Shown here: one piece after another, positions 8,492-18,306 of the stretch
How positions within the stretch are numbered: the stretch's first letter is position 1
How the letters are laid out: every line of letters starts with the position of its first letter
Notes under the pieces: generated by a model
What the model was told of the DNA's origin: nothing
Database searches by the model: none
Seen by the model: the letters and a program-made list of their open reading frames with translations, nothing else
Assembly: GCF_016658545.1 (NCBI RefSeq)
Contig: NZ_JACVZC010000011.1
Span: 20,630 to 84,629, forward strand
Length of the DNA stretch: 64,000 nucleotides
Direction of reading: 5' to 3'
Source: Pseudomonas sp. S37
GTDB taxonomy: Bacteria; Pseudomonadota; Gammaproteobacteria; Pseudomonadales; Pseudomonadaceae
Program-made: the position numbers and the translations under genes

Positions 8492-9283
8492 ATGACTTTC
8501 CAGCACATCCTGTTTTCCATCGAGGACGGCGTTGCCCTCCTTTCCTTGAACCGCCCCGAACAGCTGAACAGTTTCAACACGGCCATGCACCTGGAAGTGC
8601 GCGAAGCGCTCAAGCAAGTGCGCCAAAGCAGTGACGCGCGCGTGCTGCTGCTGACGGCTGAAGGCCGCGGTTTCTGTGCCGGCCAGGACCTGTCCGACCG
8701 CAACGTCGCCCCCGGCGCCGAGGTGCCAGACCTGGGCGAATCGATCGACAAGTTCTACAACCCGCTGGTACGTACCCTGCGCGACCTGCCGCTGCCGGTA
8801 ATCTGTGCAGTCAACGGCGTGGCCGCCGGTGCCGGTGCCAATATTCCGCTGGCCTGCGACCTGGTGCTGGCCGCGCGCTCGGCCAGCTTTATCCAGGCCT
8901 TCTGCAAGATCGGCCTGGTGCCAGACTCCGGCGGTACCTGGTTGCTGCCGCGCCTGATCGGCATGGCGCGGGCCAAGGCCCTGGCCATGCTGGGCGAGCG
9001 CCTGGGCGCCGAGCAGGCCCAGCAATGGGGGCTGATCCACCGCGTGGTAGACGATGCCGCGTTGCGTGACGAAGCGCTCACCCTCGCCCGCCAGCTCGCC
9101 ACCCAGCCTACCTACGGCCTGGCGCTGATCAAACGCAGCCTCAATGCCAGTTTCGACAACGGTTTTGATGAGCAACTGGAGCTGGAGCGCGACCTGCAAC
9201 GCCTGGCCGGCCGCAGCGAGGACTACCGCGAAGGCGTCAGCGCCTTCATGAACAAACGCACGCCAGCCTTCAAGGGGCGCTGA
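8492..9283 (+). CDS. paaG: PaaG, 1,2-epoxyphenylacetyl-CoA isomerase
   Basis: 263-residue crotonase-fold isomerase. It has the FCAGQDLSDRN oxyanion-hole segment, the GVAAGAGANIPLACD helix and KIGLVPDSGGTWLLPRLIG. The Asp in PDSGG replaces the hydratase Glu and fits isomerase chemistry. PaaG converts the ring epoxide to oxepin-CoA and later shifts a double bond. The ATG at 8492 follows CGGAGCGAG. The stop is only 2 bp before paaH, consistent with coupled translation. Confidence 0.92.
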   Translation: MTFQHILFSIEDGVALLSLNRPEQLNSFNTAMHLEVREALKQVRQSSDARVLLLTAEGRGFCAGQDLSDRNVAPGAEVPDLGESIDKFYNPLVRTLRDLPLPVICAVNGVAAGAGANIPLACDLVLAARSASFIQAFCKIGLVPDSGGTWLLPRLIGMARAKALAMLGERLGAEQAQQWGLIHRVVDDAALRDEALTLARQLATQPTYGLALIKRSLNASFDNGFDEQLELERDLQRLAGRSEDYREGVSAFMNKRTPAFKGR

Positions 9284-9285
9284 AC

Positions 9286-10803
9286 ATGAGCGCACTTGCA
9301 AACACTGTACAGGTGGCGGTAATCGGTGCTGGCGCCATGGGGGCCGGCATCGCTCAGGTCGCAGCCCAGGCCGGCCACCCGGTAAAGCTTTACGACAACC
9401 GCCCGGGCGCAGCCGCCCAAGCGGTGGCAGGCATTGATCGGCAACTGGCTCGACTGGTGGAAAAAGGCAAGCTGCCCGCCACTGAGCGCGAAGCCATCAG
9501 CGCCCGGCTGTGCCCGGTCGAGAGCCTGGAAGCGTTGGCTGATGCCGGCCTGGTGATCGAAGCCATCGTCGAGAACCTGCAGGTGAAACAGGCGTTGTTC
9601 AGTCAGCTTGAGGGCCTGTGCGCCAGCGACTGCATCCTCGCCAGCAACACCTCATCGTTGTCCATTACCAGCCTGGCTGCCGGCCTTCAGCGCCCCGGGC
9701 AAGTGGTTGGCATGCACTTTTTCAACCCGGCGCCGCTGATGGCGCTGGTCGAGGTGGTGTCGGGCCTGGCCACCGACCCGGTGACAGCCGCCTGCATTTA
9801 CGCTACCGCCCAAGCGTGGGGCAAGCAGCCGGTGCATGCGCGCTCTACCCCGGGCTTTATCGTCAACCGTGTGGCGAGGCCCTTCTATGCCGAAAGCCTG
9901 CGGCTGTTGCAGGAAGGCGCAGCGGATTGTGCCAGCCTCGATGCGTTGCTGCGTGACGCAGGTGGCTTTCGCATGGGTGCGTTCGAGCTCACTGACCTGA
10001 TCGGCCACGACGTCAACTATGCCGTCACCTGCTCGGTATTCGATGCCTTCTATGGCGATTTCCGCTTTCAGCCTTCGCTGGTGCAGAAAGAACTGGTAGA
10101 CGCTGGCCGCCTTGGCCGCAAGACCGGCCAAGGCTTCTACAGCTACGGCGAAGGCGCAGAACGCCCGCAGCCAGCAGAGCTGCACAGCGCCGCCCGTGTA
10201 GAAGCCTGCGTGATCGAGGGTGCCCTCGGGGTGATGCAGCCGCTGGTCGAGCGCTTGCGCCAAAGCGGCATTGCCGTGACCCAGCGTGCGGGCAATGGCC
10301 TGATCCAGGTCGGCGATGCCACCTTGGCCTTGTCCGATGGTCGCCTGGCCAGCCAGCGCGCCCGCGAAGACGGCCTGCGCAACCTGGTGCTGCTCGACCT
10401 GGCGCTGGACTACAGCAGCGCCAGCCGGCTGGCCATCAGCTGGTCGGCCGATACCAGCGCCAGTGCCCGCGACCACGCCGTGGCCCTGTTGCAGCGCGCC
10501 GGCCTGAAGGTGACCGGCGTTGCCGACCTGCCCGGCCTGGTGGTACTGCGCACCGTGGCCATGCTCGCCAACGAGGCCGCCGATGCTGTGCTGCAGGGCG
10601 TCGGCAGTGCCGCCGACATCGACCTGGCCATGCGTGCCGGGGTCAATTACCCCTGTGGCCCGCTGGCCTGGGCCGCAAACATCGGCATAAGCCAAACCCT
10701 GCGCGTGCTCGACAACCTGCAGCGCAGCTACGGCGAAAGCCGCTACCGCCCTTCCCTGTTGTTACGCCGCTGCGAAGCCAAAGGAGGCACCCTGCATGAC
10801 TGA
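9286..10803 (+). CDS. paaH: PaaH, 3-hydroxyadipyl-CoA dehydrogenase
   Basis: 505 residues. The N-terminal Rossmann NAD site is GAGAMGAGIAQVAAQAG (about 14-30), followed by SNTSSLSIT and the GMHFFNPAPLM active-site segment with its conserved His. It has two 3-hydroxyacyl-CoA dehydrogenase C-terminal domains, which explains the length (typical single-module enzymes are about 290). It oxidises 3-hydroxyadipyl-CoA to 3-oxoadipyl-CoA with NAD. The stop overlaps the paaI start by 8 bp. Confidence 0.92.
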   Translation: MSALANTVQVAVIGAGAMGAGIAQVAAQAGHPVKLYDNRPGAAAQAVAGIDRQLARLVEKGKLPATEREAISARLCPVESLEALADAGLVIEAIVENLQVKQALFSQLEGLCASDCILASNTSSLSITSLAAGLQRPGQVVGMHFFNPAPLMALVEVVSGLATDPVTAACIYATAQAWGKQPVHARSTPGFIVNRVARPFYAESLRLLQEGAADCASLDALLRDAGGFRMGAFELTDLIGHDVNYAVTCSVFDAFYGDFRFQPSLVQKELVDAGRLGRKTGQGFYSYGEGAERPQPAELHSAARVEACVIEGALGVMQPLVERLRQSGIAVTQRAGNGLIQVGDATLALSDGRLASQRAREDGLRNLVLLDLALDYSSASRLAISWSADTSASARDHAVALLQRAGLKVTGVADLPGLVVLRTVAMLANEAADAVLQGVGSAADIDLAMRAGVNYPCGPLAWAANIGISQTLRVLDNLQRSYGESRYRPSLLLRRCEAKGGTLHD

Positions 10804-11236
10804 AGTGGAACTGGCACAAGCCTGTGCCGACGCCATGTACGCCCGCGACCAGGCCACCCAGGGCCTGGGCATCAGCCTGCTGGATGCCGGCCCGGGCCGG
10901 GCGACCCTGCGCATGCCGGTGCGTGCCGACATGATCCAGGGCCACGGCACCTGCCACGGCGGTTTCCTGTTTGCCCTGGCCGACTCGGCGTTCGCCTTCG
11001 CCTGCAACAGCTATGACCAGGCTACCGTGGCGCTGGGCTGCAGCATCGACTACCTGGCCCCGGCGCTGCGCAACGACGTGCTCACCGCCCACGCCAGCGA
11101 AGTCAGCCGCAAAGGCCGTACCGGCCTGTACGACGTGCGCATCGACAACCAGCGCGGTGAGCTGGTGGCGATGTTCCATGGCAAATCCTACAAAGTGCGC
11201 GGCACCGTGCTGGCGCAGGAGGCACAAGATGACTGA
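10796..11236 (+). CDS. paaI: PaaI, phenylacetate-pathway hotdog thioesterase
   Basis: 146-residue 4HBT-type hotdog protein with the [22 protein letters not shown] active-site helix carrying the conserved HGG and Asp. PaaI hydrolyses ring-hydroxylated phenylacetyl-CoA and related esters and is thought to free CoA from stalled intermediates. The start ATG 10796 has a strong AAAGGAGG site and lies inside the paaH 3' end. The stop overlaps the paaJ start by 8 bp, so the operon is tightly coupled. Confidence 0.9.
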   Translation: MTEVELAQACADAMYARDQATQGLGISLLDAGPGRATLRMPVRADMIQGHGTCHGGFLFALADSAFAFACNSYDQATVALGCSIDYLAPALRNDVLTAHASEVSRKGRTGLYDVRIDNQRGELVAMFHGKSYKVRGTVLAQEAQDD

Positions 11237-12449
11237 ACCCACCCTCGCCGATGCCTTGATCATCGACGCCGTGCGCACCCCGATTGGCCGCTATGCCGGG
11301 GCCTTGAGCAGTGTGCGTGCCGATGACCTGGCCGCCGTCCCGCTAAAGGCGCTGCTGCAGCGCCACCCCGAACTGGACTGGAAAGCGGTCGATGATGTGA
11401 TTATCGGCTGCGCCAACCAGGCGGGCGAAGACAACCGCAACGTGGCGCACATGGCCAGCTTGCTGGCCGGGCTGCCGCAGGTAGTGCCGGGTACCACCAT
11501 CAACCGCCTGTGCGGCTCCGGCCTGGATGCCATCGGCAATGCCGCCCGCGCCCTGCGCTGTGGTGAAGCCGGGCTGATGCTGGCCGGCGGTGTCGAGTCG
11601 ATGTCACGTGCGCCATTTGTGATGGGCAAGTCGGAGCAGGCCTTCGGCCGTGCGGCGGAGCTGTTTGACACCACCATCGGCTGGCGTTTCGTCAACCCAC
11701 AGATGAAAGCGGCCTACGGCACGGATTCGATGCCGGAAACCGCCGAAAACGTCGCAGCACAGTTTGGCATTTCCCGCGCCGACCAGGATGCCTTCGCCCT
11801 GCGCAGCCAGCACAAGGCCGCAGCAGCACAGGCCCGCGGCCGCCTGGCGCGGGAAATCGTGTCGGTCGAGATCCCGCAGCGCAAAGGCCCGGCCAAGGTG
11901 GTCGAGCATGACGAGCACCCGCGCGGCGACACGACGCTGGAACAACTGGCCAGGCTGGGTACGCCCTTTCGCGAAGGCGGCAGCGTTACCGCCGGCAATG
12001 CCTCCGGTGTCAACGATGGCGCCTGCGCCCTGCTGCTGGCCAGTAGCGCCGCCGCCCGTCGCCATGGCCTGAAGGCACGCGGGCGTATCCTCGGCATGGC
12101 GGTGGCTGGCGTGGAACCACGGCTGATGGGTATCGGCCCGGTACCGGCAACCCGCAAGGTGCTGGAGCTGACCGGTTTGTCGCTGGCCGACCTGGATGTC
12201 ATCGAGCTCAACGAGGCGTTCGCCGCGCAAGGCCTCGCCGTGCTGCGCGAGCTGGGCCTGGCTGACGATGATGCACGGGTCAACCGCAACGGCGGCGCCA
12301 TTGCCCTGGGCCACCCGCTGGGCATGAGCGGTGCACGGCTGGTGACCACGGCGCTGCACGAGCTGGAAGAAACGGGCGGCCGCTATGCCCTGTGCACCAT
12401 GTGCATCGGCGTTGGCCAGGGTATTGCCATGGTCATCGAGCGCCTCTGA
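11229..12449 (+). CDS. paaJ: PaaJ, 3-oxoadipyl-CoA/3-oxo-5,6-dehydrosuberyl-CoA thiolase
   Basis: 406-residue thiolase. The nucleophile Cys95 lies in NRLCGSG, the His362 motif is [14 protein letters not shown], and Cys392 lies in [10 protein letters not shown]: the complete catalytic triad. It carries out two thiolytic steps, on 3-oxo-5,6-dehydrosuberyl-CoA and on 3-oxoadipyl-CoA, giving acetyl-CoA and finally succinyl-CoA. The start ATG 11229 overlaps paaI and begins with the thiolase N-terminus [12 protein letters not shown]; the upstream open frame is paaI read out of frame. It is close in sequence type to PcaF, but context supports PaaJ. Confidence 0.92.
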   Translation: MTEPTLADALIIDAVRTPIGRYAGALSSVRADDLAAVPLKALLQRHPELDWKAVDDVIIGCANQAGEDNRNVAHMASLLAGLPQVVPGTTINRLCGSGLDAIGNAARALRCGEAGLMLAGGVESMSRAPFVMGKSEQAFGRAAELFDTTIGWRFVNPQMKAAYGTDSMPETAENVAAQFGISRADQDAFALRSQHKAAAAQARGRLAREIVSVEIPQRKGPAKVVEHDEHPRGDTTLEQLARLGTPFREGGSVTAGNASGVNDGACALLLASSAAARRHGLKARGRILGMAVAGVEPRLMGIGPVPATRKVLELTGLSLADLDVIELNEAFAAQGLAVLRELGLADDDARVNRNGGAIALGHPLGMSGARLVTTALHELEETGGRYALCTMCIGVGQGIAMVIERL

Positions 12450-12549
12450 GCGGTTACGACCAACCGCCTGTTACCGAACTGAACGCAGCCGTATATGCTG
12501 CCTCCATGACACTCACCGCGCGGCCTGCAAGCGGGCCTGCGCGGCGTAC

Positions 12550-12557
12550 AAGAACAA
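12550..12557 (+). promoter_or_regulatory. Candidate Crc/Hfq A-rich motif before paaK
   Basis: AAGAACAA matches the AANAANAA pattern recognised by Hfq/Crc in Pseudomonas mRNAs and sits 13 bases upstream of the paaK ATG, next to the ribosome-binding site. The position suits catabolite repression of translation of the pathway-committing ligase. Motif match only. Confidence 0.45.
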
Positions 12558-12570
12558 TTCGAGTGAAGCC

Positions 12571-13890
<1,320 letters not shown>

Positions 13891-13910
13891 TTCGTTCGGC
13901 TGCCAGTTCG

Positions 13911-13938
13911 GCCCCGGCATTGTCCGGGGCTTTTTTTT
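13911..13938 (+). terminator. Rho-independent terminator of the paaFGHIJK unit
   Basis: A 7-bp GC stem GCCCCGG / CCGGGGC with a 6-base loop, followed immediately by eight T residues. It lies 21 bases after the paaK stop and is the clearest intrinsic terminator in the window. Confidence 0.9.
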
Positions 13939-13991
13939 GCCTGTGAGAATGCTGGGGGCGCTGTGCGCCCCTTTCGCGACGCAGAGGACCG

Positions 13992-14045
13992 CGATCTCCT
14001 GTAGGAGCGGCCTTGTGTCGCGATCGGGCTGCACAGCAGCCCCCT
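13992..14045. repeat. REP-type element (CGTCGCGATCGGGC class)
   Basis: A single GTAGGAGCGGCCTTGTGTCGCGATCGGGCTGC-like unit between the paaK terminator and the paaA promoter. The same class occurs as an inverted pair at 43328-43452. Confidence 0.75.
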
Positions 14046-14054
14046 AGGCCAGCA

Positions 14055-14122
14055 AAGCGATACACAAATCTTATTCGATACACATAAAACTGTTTGACGT
14101 TATGTTTTGTATCGCTTACAAA
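14055..14122 (+). promoter_or_regulatory. paaABCDE promoter with candidate PaaX operators
   Basis: A sigma70-like promoter has -35 TTGACG (14094-14099), a 17-bp spacer and -10 TACAAA (14117-14122), about 30 bases before the paaA ATG. A perfect 10-bp inverted repeat surrounds it: AAGCGATACA at 14055-14064 and TGTATCGCTT at 14108-14117, the right arm lying in the spacer. A further CGATACAC is at 14076-14083. The same TGTATCGCTT occurs in the paaY/paaF gap, so these are the best PaaX operator candidates. Sites over the spacer would block RNA polymerase. Confidence 0.65.
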
Positions 14123-14152
14123 TGGCTCATGCCTCAGCAGGAGTCTGCCCCC

Positions 14153-15142
14153 ATGTACGCACAGCTAGTGGAAACCGGAGTCAAGCGCGTCAAGCCGCTG
14201 GAAGAAATGTCCCCCGAGGAACGCAACTTCCAGGAAAAGATCGACGCCGAAATCAAGATCGAAGCCAAGAACTGGATGCCCGAGGCCTACCGCCAGACCC
14301 TCATTCGGCAGATCTCCCAGCACGCCCATTCGGAAATCGTCGGCATGCTGCCCGAAGGCAACTGGGTCACCCGCGCCCCCAGCCTCAAGCGCAAGCTGCA
14401 GCTGATGGCCAAGATCCAGGACGAAGCCGGCCACGGCCTGTACCTGTACAGCGCCATGGAAACCCTCGGCGCCGACCGCGACGAAGAGGTCGCCAAGCTG
14501 CACAGCGGCAAGGCCAAGTATTCGAGCATCTTCAATTACCCAACCCTCAGCTGGGCCGACATGGGCGCCGTGGGCTGGCTGGTGGATGGCGCCGCCATCG
14601 TCAACCAGGTGGTGCTGCAGCGCACCTCCTACGGCCCCTACTCCCGCGCCATGATCCGCATCTGCAAGGAAGAGAGCTTCCACCAGCGCCAGGGCTACGA
14701 AATGCTCCTGACCATGATGCGCCACGGCACCCAGGCCCAGCGCGACATGGTCCAGGACGCCATCAACCGCCTGTGGTGGCCGGCGCTGATGATGTTCGGC
14801 CCCAGCGACGAACACTCGCCCAACAGCGCCCAGTCCATGGCCTGGAAGATCAAGCGCCAGACCAACGACGAACTGCGCCAGCGCTTCATCGACCAGACCG
14901 TGCCGCAACTGGAGTTGCTCGGCTGCACCGCCCCTGACCCTGAGCTGAAGTGGAACGCCGAGCGCGGCCACTACGACTTCGGCGACATCCAGTGGGACGA
15001 GTTCTACGAAGTGATCAAGGGCAATGGCCCCTGCAACCTGGAACGTGTCGCCACCCGGCGCAATGCCATTGAGAGCGGCGCCTGGGTACGCGAGGCCGCT
15101 GTGGCCTACGCGCGCAAGCAACAGAACAAGAACGCCGCCTGA
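14153..15142 (+). CDS. paaA: PaaA, catalytic subunit of phenylacetyl-CoA 1,2-epoxidase
   Basis: 329 residues, the usual PaaA length. This is the diiron oxygenase subunit that epoxidises the ring of phenylacetyl-CoA. The ferritin-like four-helix metal motifs are visible as KIQDEAGHG and [13 protein letters not shown], the paired E..H signatures. It forms the catalytic core with PaaC and receives electrons from PaaE. The start ATG 14153 has CAGGAG upstream; an in-frame ATG at 14102 lies within the promoter. First gene of paaABCDE. Confidence 0.94.
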   Translation: MYAQLVETGVKRVKPLEEMSPEERNFQEKIDAEIKIEAKNWMPEAYRQTLIRQISQHAHSEIVGMLPEGNWVTRAPSLKRKLQLMAKIQDEAGHGLYLYSAMETLGADRDEEVAKLHSGKAKYSSIFNYPTLSWADMGAVGWLVDGAAIVNQVVLQRTSYGPYSRAMIRICKEESFHQRQGYEMLLTMMRHGTQAQRDMVQDAINRLWWPALMMFGPSDEHSPNSAQSMAWKIKRQTNDELRQRFIDQTVPQLELLGCTAPDPELKWNAERGHYDFGDIQWDEFYEVIKGNGPCNLERVATRRNAIESGAWVREAAVAYARKQQNKNAA

Positions 15143-15167
15143 GCGGCGATTGATGCGGAGATCGAAA

Positions 15168-15449
15168 ATGTCTGTCTGGACCCTCTACGAAGTGTTCGTG
15201 CGCAGCAAGCACGGCCTTAACCACAAGCATGTCGGCAGCGTGCACGCCGCCGATGCCGCCATGGCCATCGAGAACGCCCGCGAGCTGTACACCCGCCGCA
15301 GCGAAGGCGTGAGCCTGTGGGTGGTGCCATCGGCGCTGATCACCGCCTCGTCCCCTGACGAGAAAGACCCCCTGTTCGCGCCTTCGGACGACAAGGTCTA
15401 CCGCCATGCCAGCTTCTACGAGCTGCCCGATGAAGTCGGACACATGTGA
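15168..15449 (+). CDS. paaB: PaaB subunit of phenylacetyl-CoA epoxidase
   Basis: 93 residues starting MSVWTLYEVFVRSKHG, the characteristic PaaB N-terminus, with GLNHKHVGSVHA following. PaaB is a small structural subunit that bridges PaaAC heterodimers and is needed for full activity. ATG 15168 lies 25 bp after paaA with a GGAG-like site; longer in-frame starts overlap paaA and are rejected. The C-terminus ends at 15449, 8 bp before paaC. Confidence 0.93.
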   Translation: MSVWTLYEVFVRSKHGLNHKHVGSVHAADAAMAIENARELYTRRSEGVSLWVVPSALITASSPDEKDPLFAPSDDKVYRHASFYELPDEVGHM

Positions 15450-15457
15450 GGTCGGCC

Positions 15458-16216
15458 ATGCATAACCAAGCCCTTATCCCTTATCTGCTGCTGCTCGGCG
15501 ACAGTGCCCTGGTCCAGGGCCAGCGCCTCTGCGAATGGTGTGGCCGCGCCCCGGCCATCGAAGAAGAACTGGCGCTGATGAACGTCGGCCTCGACCTGGT
15601 CGGCCAGGCGCGCAACTGGCTGGAATACGCCGCCGAGCTGCTCGATGACGGCCGCGATGCCGATGCCCTGGCGTTTCGCCGGGACGAGCGTGCCTACCGC
15701 AACCTGCTGCTGGTCGAGCAACCCAACGGTGATTTTGCCGTGACCATGACCAAGCAGTTCCTCTATGACGCCTGGCACTTCGCCGTACTGCAGCGTTTGG
15801 TCGAGTCGGCTGACGAGCGCATTGCCGGTATTGCCGCCAAGGCCCTCAAGGAAGTCACCTACCACCTGCGCCGCTCCAGCGAATGGGTGCAACGCCTGGG
15901 CGGCGGTACCGAAGAAAGCCGCCAGCGCATGCTCGCTGCCATCCCGGCGCTGTGGCGCTTCACCGTCGAGCTGAGCGCTGCCAGCGACAACGAAGTACGC
16001 CTTGCCGAAGCCGGTATCGGCGCCGACCCGGCTGCGGTAGGCGCGGCCTGGCTCCAGCAGGTGGCGCAGACCTTCGCCACGGTTGAACTGCCGCTGCCAA
16101 AAGCCGCCAGCCACTTCTACCTGGATGGCCGCAAAGGCTTGCACACCGAGCACCTGGGCCTGCTGTTGGCCGAGATGCAGTTCCTGCCAAGGGCCTACCC
16201 CGATGCAACCTGGTGA
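15458..16216 (+). CDS. paaC: PaaC, structural subunit of phenylacetyl-CoA epoxidase
   Basis: 252 residues, a ferritin-like paralogue of PaaA that stabilises it and lacks oxygenase activity of its own. The N-terminus LIPYLLLLGDSALVQGQRLCEWCG and the later LYDAWHFAVLQRL are typical. ATG 15458 is preferred because TGAGGT lies 7 bases upstream; a GTG at 15446 would overlap paaB. The 3' end overlaps paaD by 14 bp. Confidence 0.92.
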   Translation: MHNQALIPYLLLLGDSALVQGQRLCEWCGRAPAIEEELALMNVGLDLVGQARNWLEYAAELLDDGRDADALAFRRDERAYRNLLLVEQPNGDFAVTMTKQFLYDAWHFAVLQRLVESADERIAGIAAKALKEVTYHLRRSSEWVQRLGGGTEESRQRMLAAIPALWRFTVELSAASDNEVRLAEAGIGADPAAVGAAWLQQVAQTFATVELPLPKAASHFYLDGRKGLHTEHLGLLLAEMQFLPRAYPDATW

Positions 16217-16736
16217 GCTGATTGCCGGCGACCGCGGCGCGCGGGCGCAACAGGGCGACGACCTGGCGCGGGCCTGGGCGGTGCTGGGCCAGGTCATGGA
16301 CCCGGAAGTGCCGGTGGTCAGCGTGGTCGACCTGGGGATAGTGCGCGACCTCGACTGGCGTGCCGGTCACCTGCACCTGGTGGTCACCCCGACCTATTCC
16401 GGCTGCCCGGCTACCGAGGTGATCGAGGGTGACATTCGCCAGGCGCTGGAACAGGCCGGCTTCACCGCGCCAGACCTTGAGCGACGGCTGACCCCGGCCT
16501 GGAGCACCGACTGGATCAGCGAACTGGGCCGCGAGCGCCTTCGCGCCTACGGCATCGCCCCGCCCCAGGGCAGCGCCAGCAAGCGCAGCCTGCTCGGTGA
16601 GGCGCCCCAGGTGTGCTGCCCGCAGTGTGGCAGCGCCCATACCGAATTGCTCAGCCAGTTCGGCTCCACGGCCTGCAAGGCGCTGTACCGCTGCCGCGAG
16701 TGCCTGGAGCCGTTCGACTATTTCAAATGCATTTGA
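16203..16736 (+). CDS. paaD: PaaD, Fe-S assembly-like accessory protein of the epoxidase
   Basis: 177 residues. The N-terminal MIP18/SufT-like domain (about 20-100) has VMDPEVPVVSVVDLGIV and PTYSGCPATEVIEGDI, with the conserved Cys. The C-terminus carries paired Cys knuckles (CCPQCG, ACKALYRCREC), probably metal-binding. PaaD is needed in vivo for epoxidase activity and probably helps mature iron centres. The start ATG 16203 lies inside paaC; earlier in-frame codons are paaC read out of frame. Confidence 0.9.
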   Translation: MQPGELIAGDRGARAQQGDDLARAWAVLGQVMDPEVPVVSVVDLGIVRDLDWRAGHLHLVVTPTYSGCPATEVIEGDIRQALEQAGFTAPDLERRLTPAWSTDWISELGRERLRAYGIAPPQGSASKRSLLGEAPQVCCPQCGSAHTELLSQFGSTACKALYRCRECLEPFDYFKCI

Positions 16737-16751
16737 GCCGTGGAGAACACC

Positions 16752-17828
16752 ATGAGCCAGTTTCACAGCCTGACCATCAAGCAAGTGCGCAACGAGACCC
16801 GTGATGCGGTGTCGATTGCCTTTGACGTACCCGAGCACCTGCAGAACCAGTTCCGCTTCACCCAGGGCCAGTACCTGGTCATGCGTACCCAGCTGGACAA
16901 CCAAGAGGTCCGCCGCTCCTACTCGATCTGCAGCGCGGTGCAGGACGGTGAGCTGCGCGTGGCCGTCAAGCGCGTGCCGGGCGGGCGTTTCTCGGCGTTT
17001 GCCAACGAAGTGCTCAAGGCCGGCCAGCAACTGGAAGTGATGCCGCCGTCGGGCAGCTTCCATGTACCGCTGGACCCGGCGCGCCAGGGCAACTACCTGG
17101 GCGTGGCCGCCGGCAGCGGCATCACGCCGATCCTGTCGATCATTGCCACCACCCTGGCCAGCGAGCCGAACAGCCGTTTTACCCTGCTGTACGGCAACCG
17201 TTCCAGCTCCGGTGCGCTGTTTCGCGACAAGCTTGAAGACCTGAAGAACCGGTACCTCGAGCGCCTGAACCTGATTTTCGTGTTCAGCCGCGAGCAGCAG
17301 GACGTCGACCTGTACAACGGCCGCATCGACGCCGACAAGTGCGGCCAACTGTTCTCGCGCTGGCTGGATGTGCCCGGCCTGGACGCCGCATTCATCTGCG
17401 GCCCGCAGGCAATGACCGAGACCGTGCGCGACAGCCTGCAGGCCAATGGCCTGGGCAAGGAGCGCATCCATTTCGAGCTGTTCGCCGCTGCCGGTAACGA
17501 AGCCCGCCGTGAAGCCCGCGAAGCTGCGCGCCAGGTGGACGCAGCACTCAGCCACATCACCGTGATCAGCGACGGCCGCGCCCTCACCTTCGACCTGCCG
17601 CGCAACACCCAGAACGTGCTGGACGCCGGCAATGCCATTGGCGCCGAGCTGCCCTACTCGTGCAAGGCCGGGGTGTGCTCCACCTGCAAGTGCCGGGTGA
17701 TCGAGGGTGAAGTGGAAATGGACAGCAACCATGCCCTGGAGGACTACGAAGTGGCGGCCGGGTATGTGCTGTCGTGCCAGACCTACCCGGTGAGCGACAA
17801 GGTGGTGCTCGACTTCGACCAGTTGTAA
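16752..17828 (+). CDS. paaE: PaaE, NADPH-dependent reductase of the epoxidase
   Basis: 358 residues in two parts: an FNR-type flavin/NADPH module (about 1-250; RRSYSICS flavin motif, GVAAGSGITPILSI nucleotide motif, FICGPQAM) and a C-terminal plant-type [2Fe-2S] ferredoxin with Cys304, Cys309, Cys312 and Cys342. It passes electrons from NADPH to the PaaA diiron site. ATG 16752 follows TGGAGAA. Last gene of paaABCDE; an inverted REP pair follows. Confidence 0.93.
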   Translation: MSQFHSLTIKQVRNETRDAVSIAFDVPEHLQNQFRFTQGQYLVMRTQLDNQEVRRSYSICSAVQDGELRVAVKRVPGGRFSAFANEVLKAGQQLEVMPPSGSFHVPLDPARQGNYLGVAAGSGITPILSIIATTLASEPNSRFTLLYGNRSSSGALFRDKLEDLKNRYLERLNLIFVFSREQQDVDLYNGRIDADKCGQLFSRWLDVPGLDAAFICGPQAMTETVRDSLQANGLGKERIHFELFAAAGNEARREAREAARQVDAALSHITVISDGRALTFDLPRNTQNVLDAGNAIGAELPYSCKAGVCSTCKCRVIEGEVEMDSNHALEDYEVAAGYVLSCQTYPVSDKVVLDFDQL

Positions 17829-17835
17829 GACCGCG

Positions 17836-17934
17836 TCGCCTGCTTCGCGGGTGAACCCGCTCCCACAGGTAGGGCATTGCCTTCAGCCTTTGTGCGGTCC
17901 CTGTGGGAGCGGGTTTACCCGCGAAGAGGCCATC
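17836..17934. repeat. Inverted REP pair after paaE
   Basis: Two oppositely oriented REP units, CTTCGCGGGTGAACCCGCTCC (17842-17862) and GGGAGCGGGTTTACCCGCGAAG (17904-17925), separated by about 40 bp. They lie between paaE and the DUF485 gene and may stop or stabilise paaABCDE mRNA. Confidence 0.85.
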
Positions 17935-17997
17935 AGCTACACCGCAAAACCCGCGTGACCTCAACAAAACAATTACAACACCCAGAGATCGCAACCC

Positions 17998-18306
17998 ATG
18001 ACACCCGAACGCATAGAAAGCATCGCCAACCATCCTGACTTCCAGCACCTGGTACGGCGCAAGCGCCGCCTCAACGGTAGCCTGACCCTGGCCATGCTGG
18101 TGATCTACTACGGCTTCGTCCTGCTGGTGGCGTTCTCGCCCAGCACCCTCGGCCAATCCCTCAGCGGTGGCGTGACCACCGTCGGCATGCTGGTGGGCGT
18201 GCTGATGGTGCTGCTGTCCTTCGCCCTCACCGGCATTTACGTGCACCGCGCCAACAACGTGCTCGACCCGCTCAATGACAAGGTCAAGCAGGAGTGCGCA
18301 CAATGA
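17998..18306 (+). CDS. DUF485 inner-membrane protein of the phenylacetate permease unit
   Basis: 102 residues with two hydrophobic helices (about 36-56 and 63-86), the DUF485 pattern ([15 protein letters not shown] near the start). Such proteins are encoded next to sodium:solute symporters, as YjcH is with ActP. The stop overlaps the paaL start by 4 bp, so it probably assists the permease. The ATG at 17998 has an AGAGATCG-type weak site, and the leader is A/C-rich. Confidence 0.85.
   Translation: MTPERIESIANHPDFQHLVRRKRRLNGSLTLAMLVIYYGFVLLVAFSPSTLGQSLSGGVTTVGMLVGVLMVLLSFALTGIYVHRANNVLDPLNDKVKQECAQ

Noticed and set aside
15960..17732. 590-codon open frame on the minus strand across paaC-paaE
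   Set aside because: It is antisense to three well-supported genes; high GC leaves long open antisense frames. No domain in its translation.
17960..17997. Crc/Hfq motif before the DUF485 gene
   Set aside because: The A/C-rich leader has no exact AANAANAA match when checked register by register.
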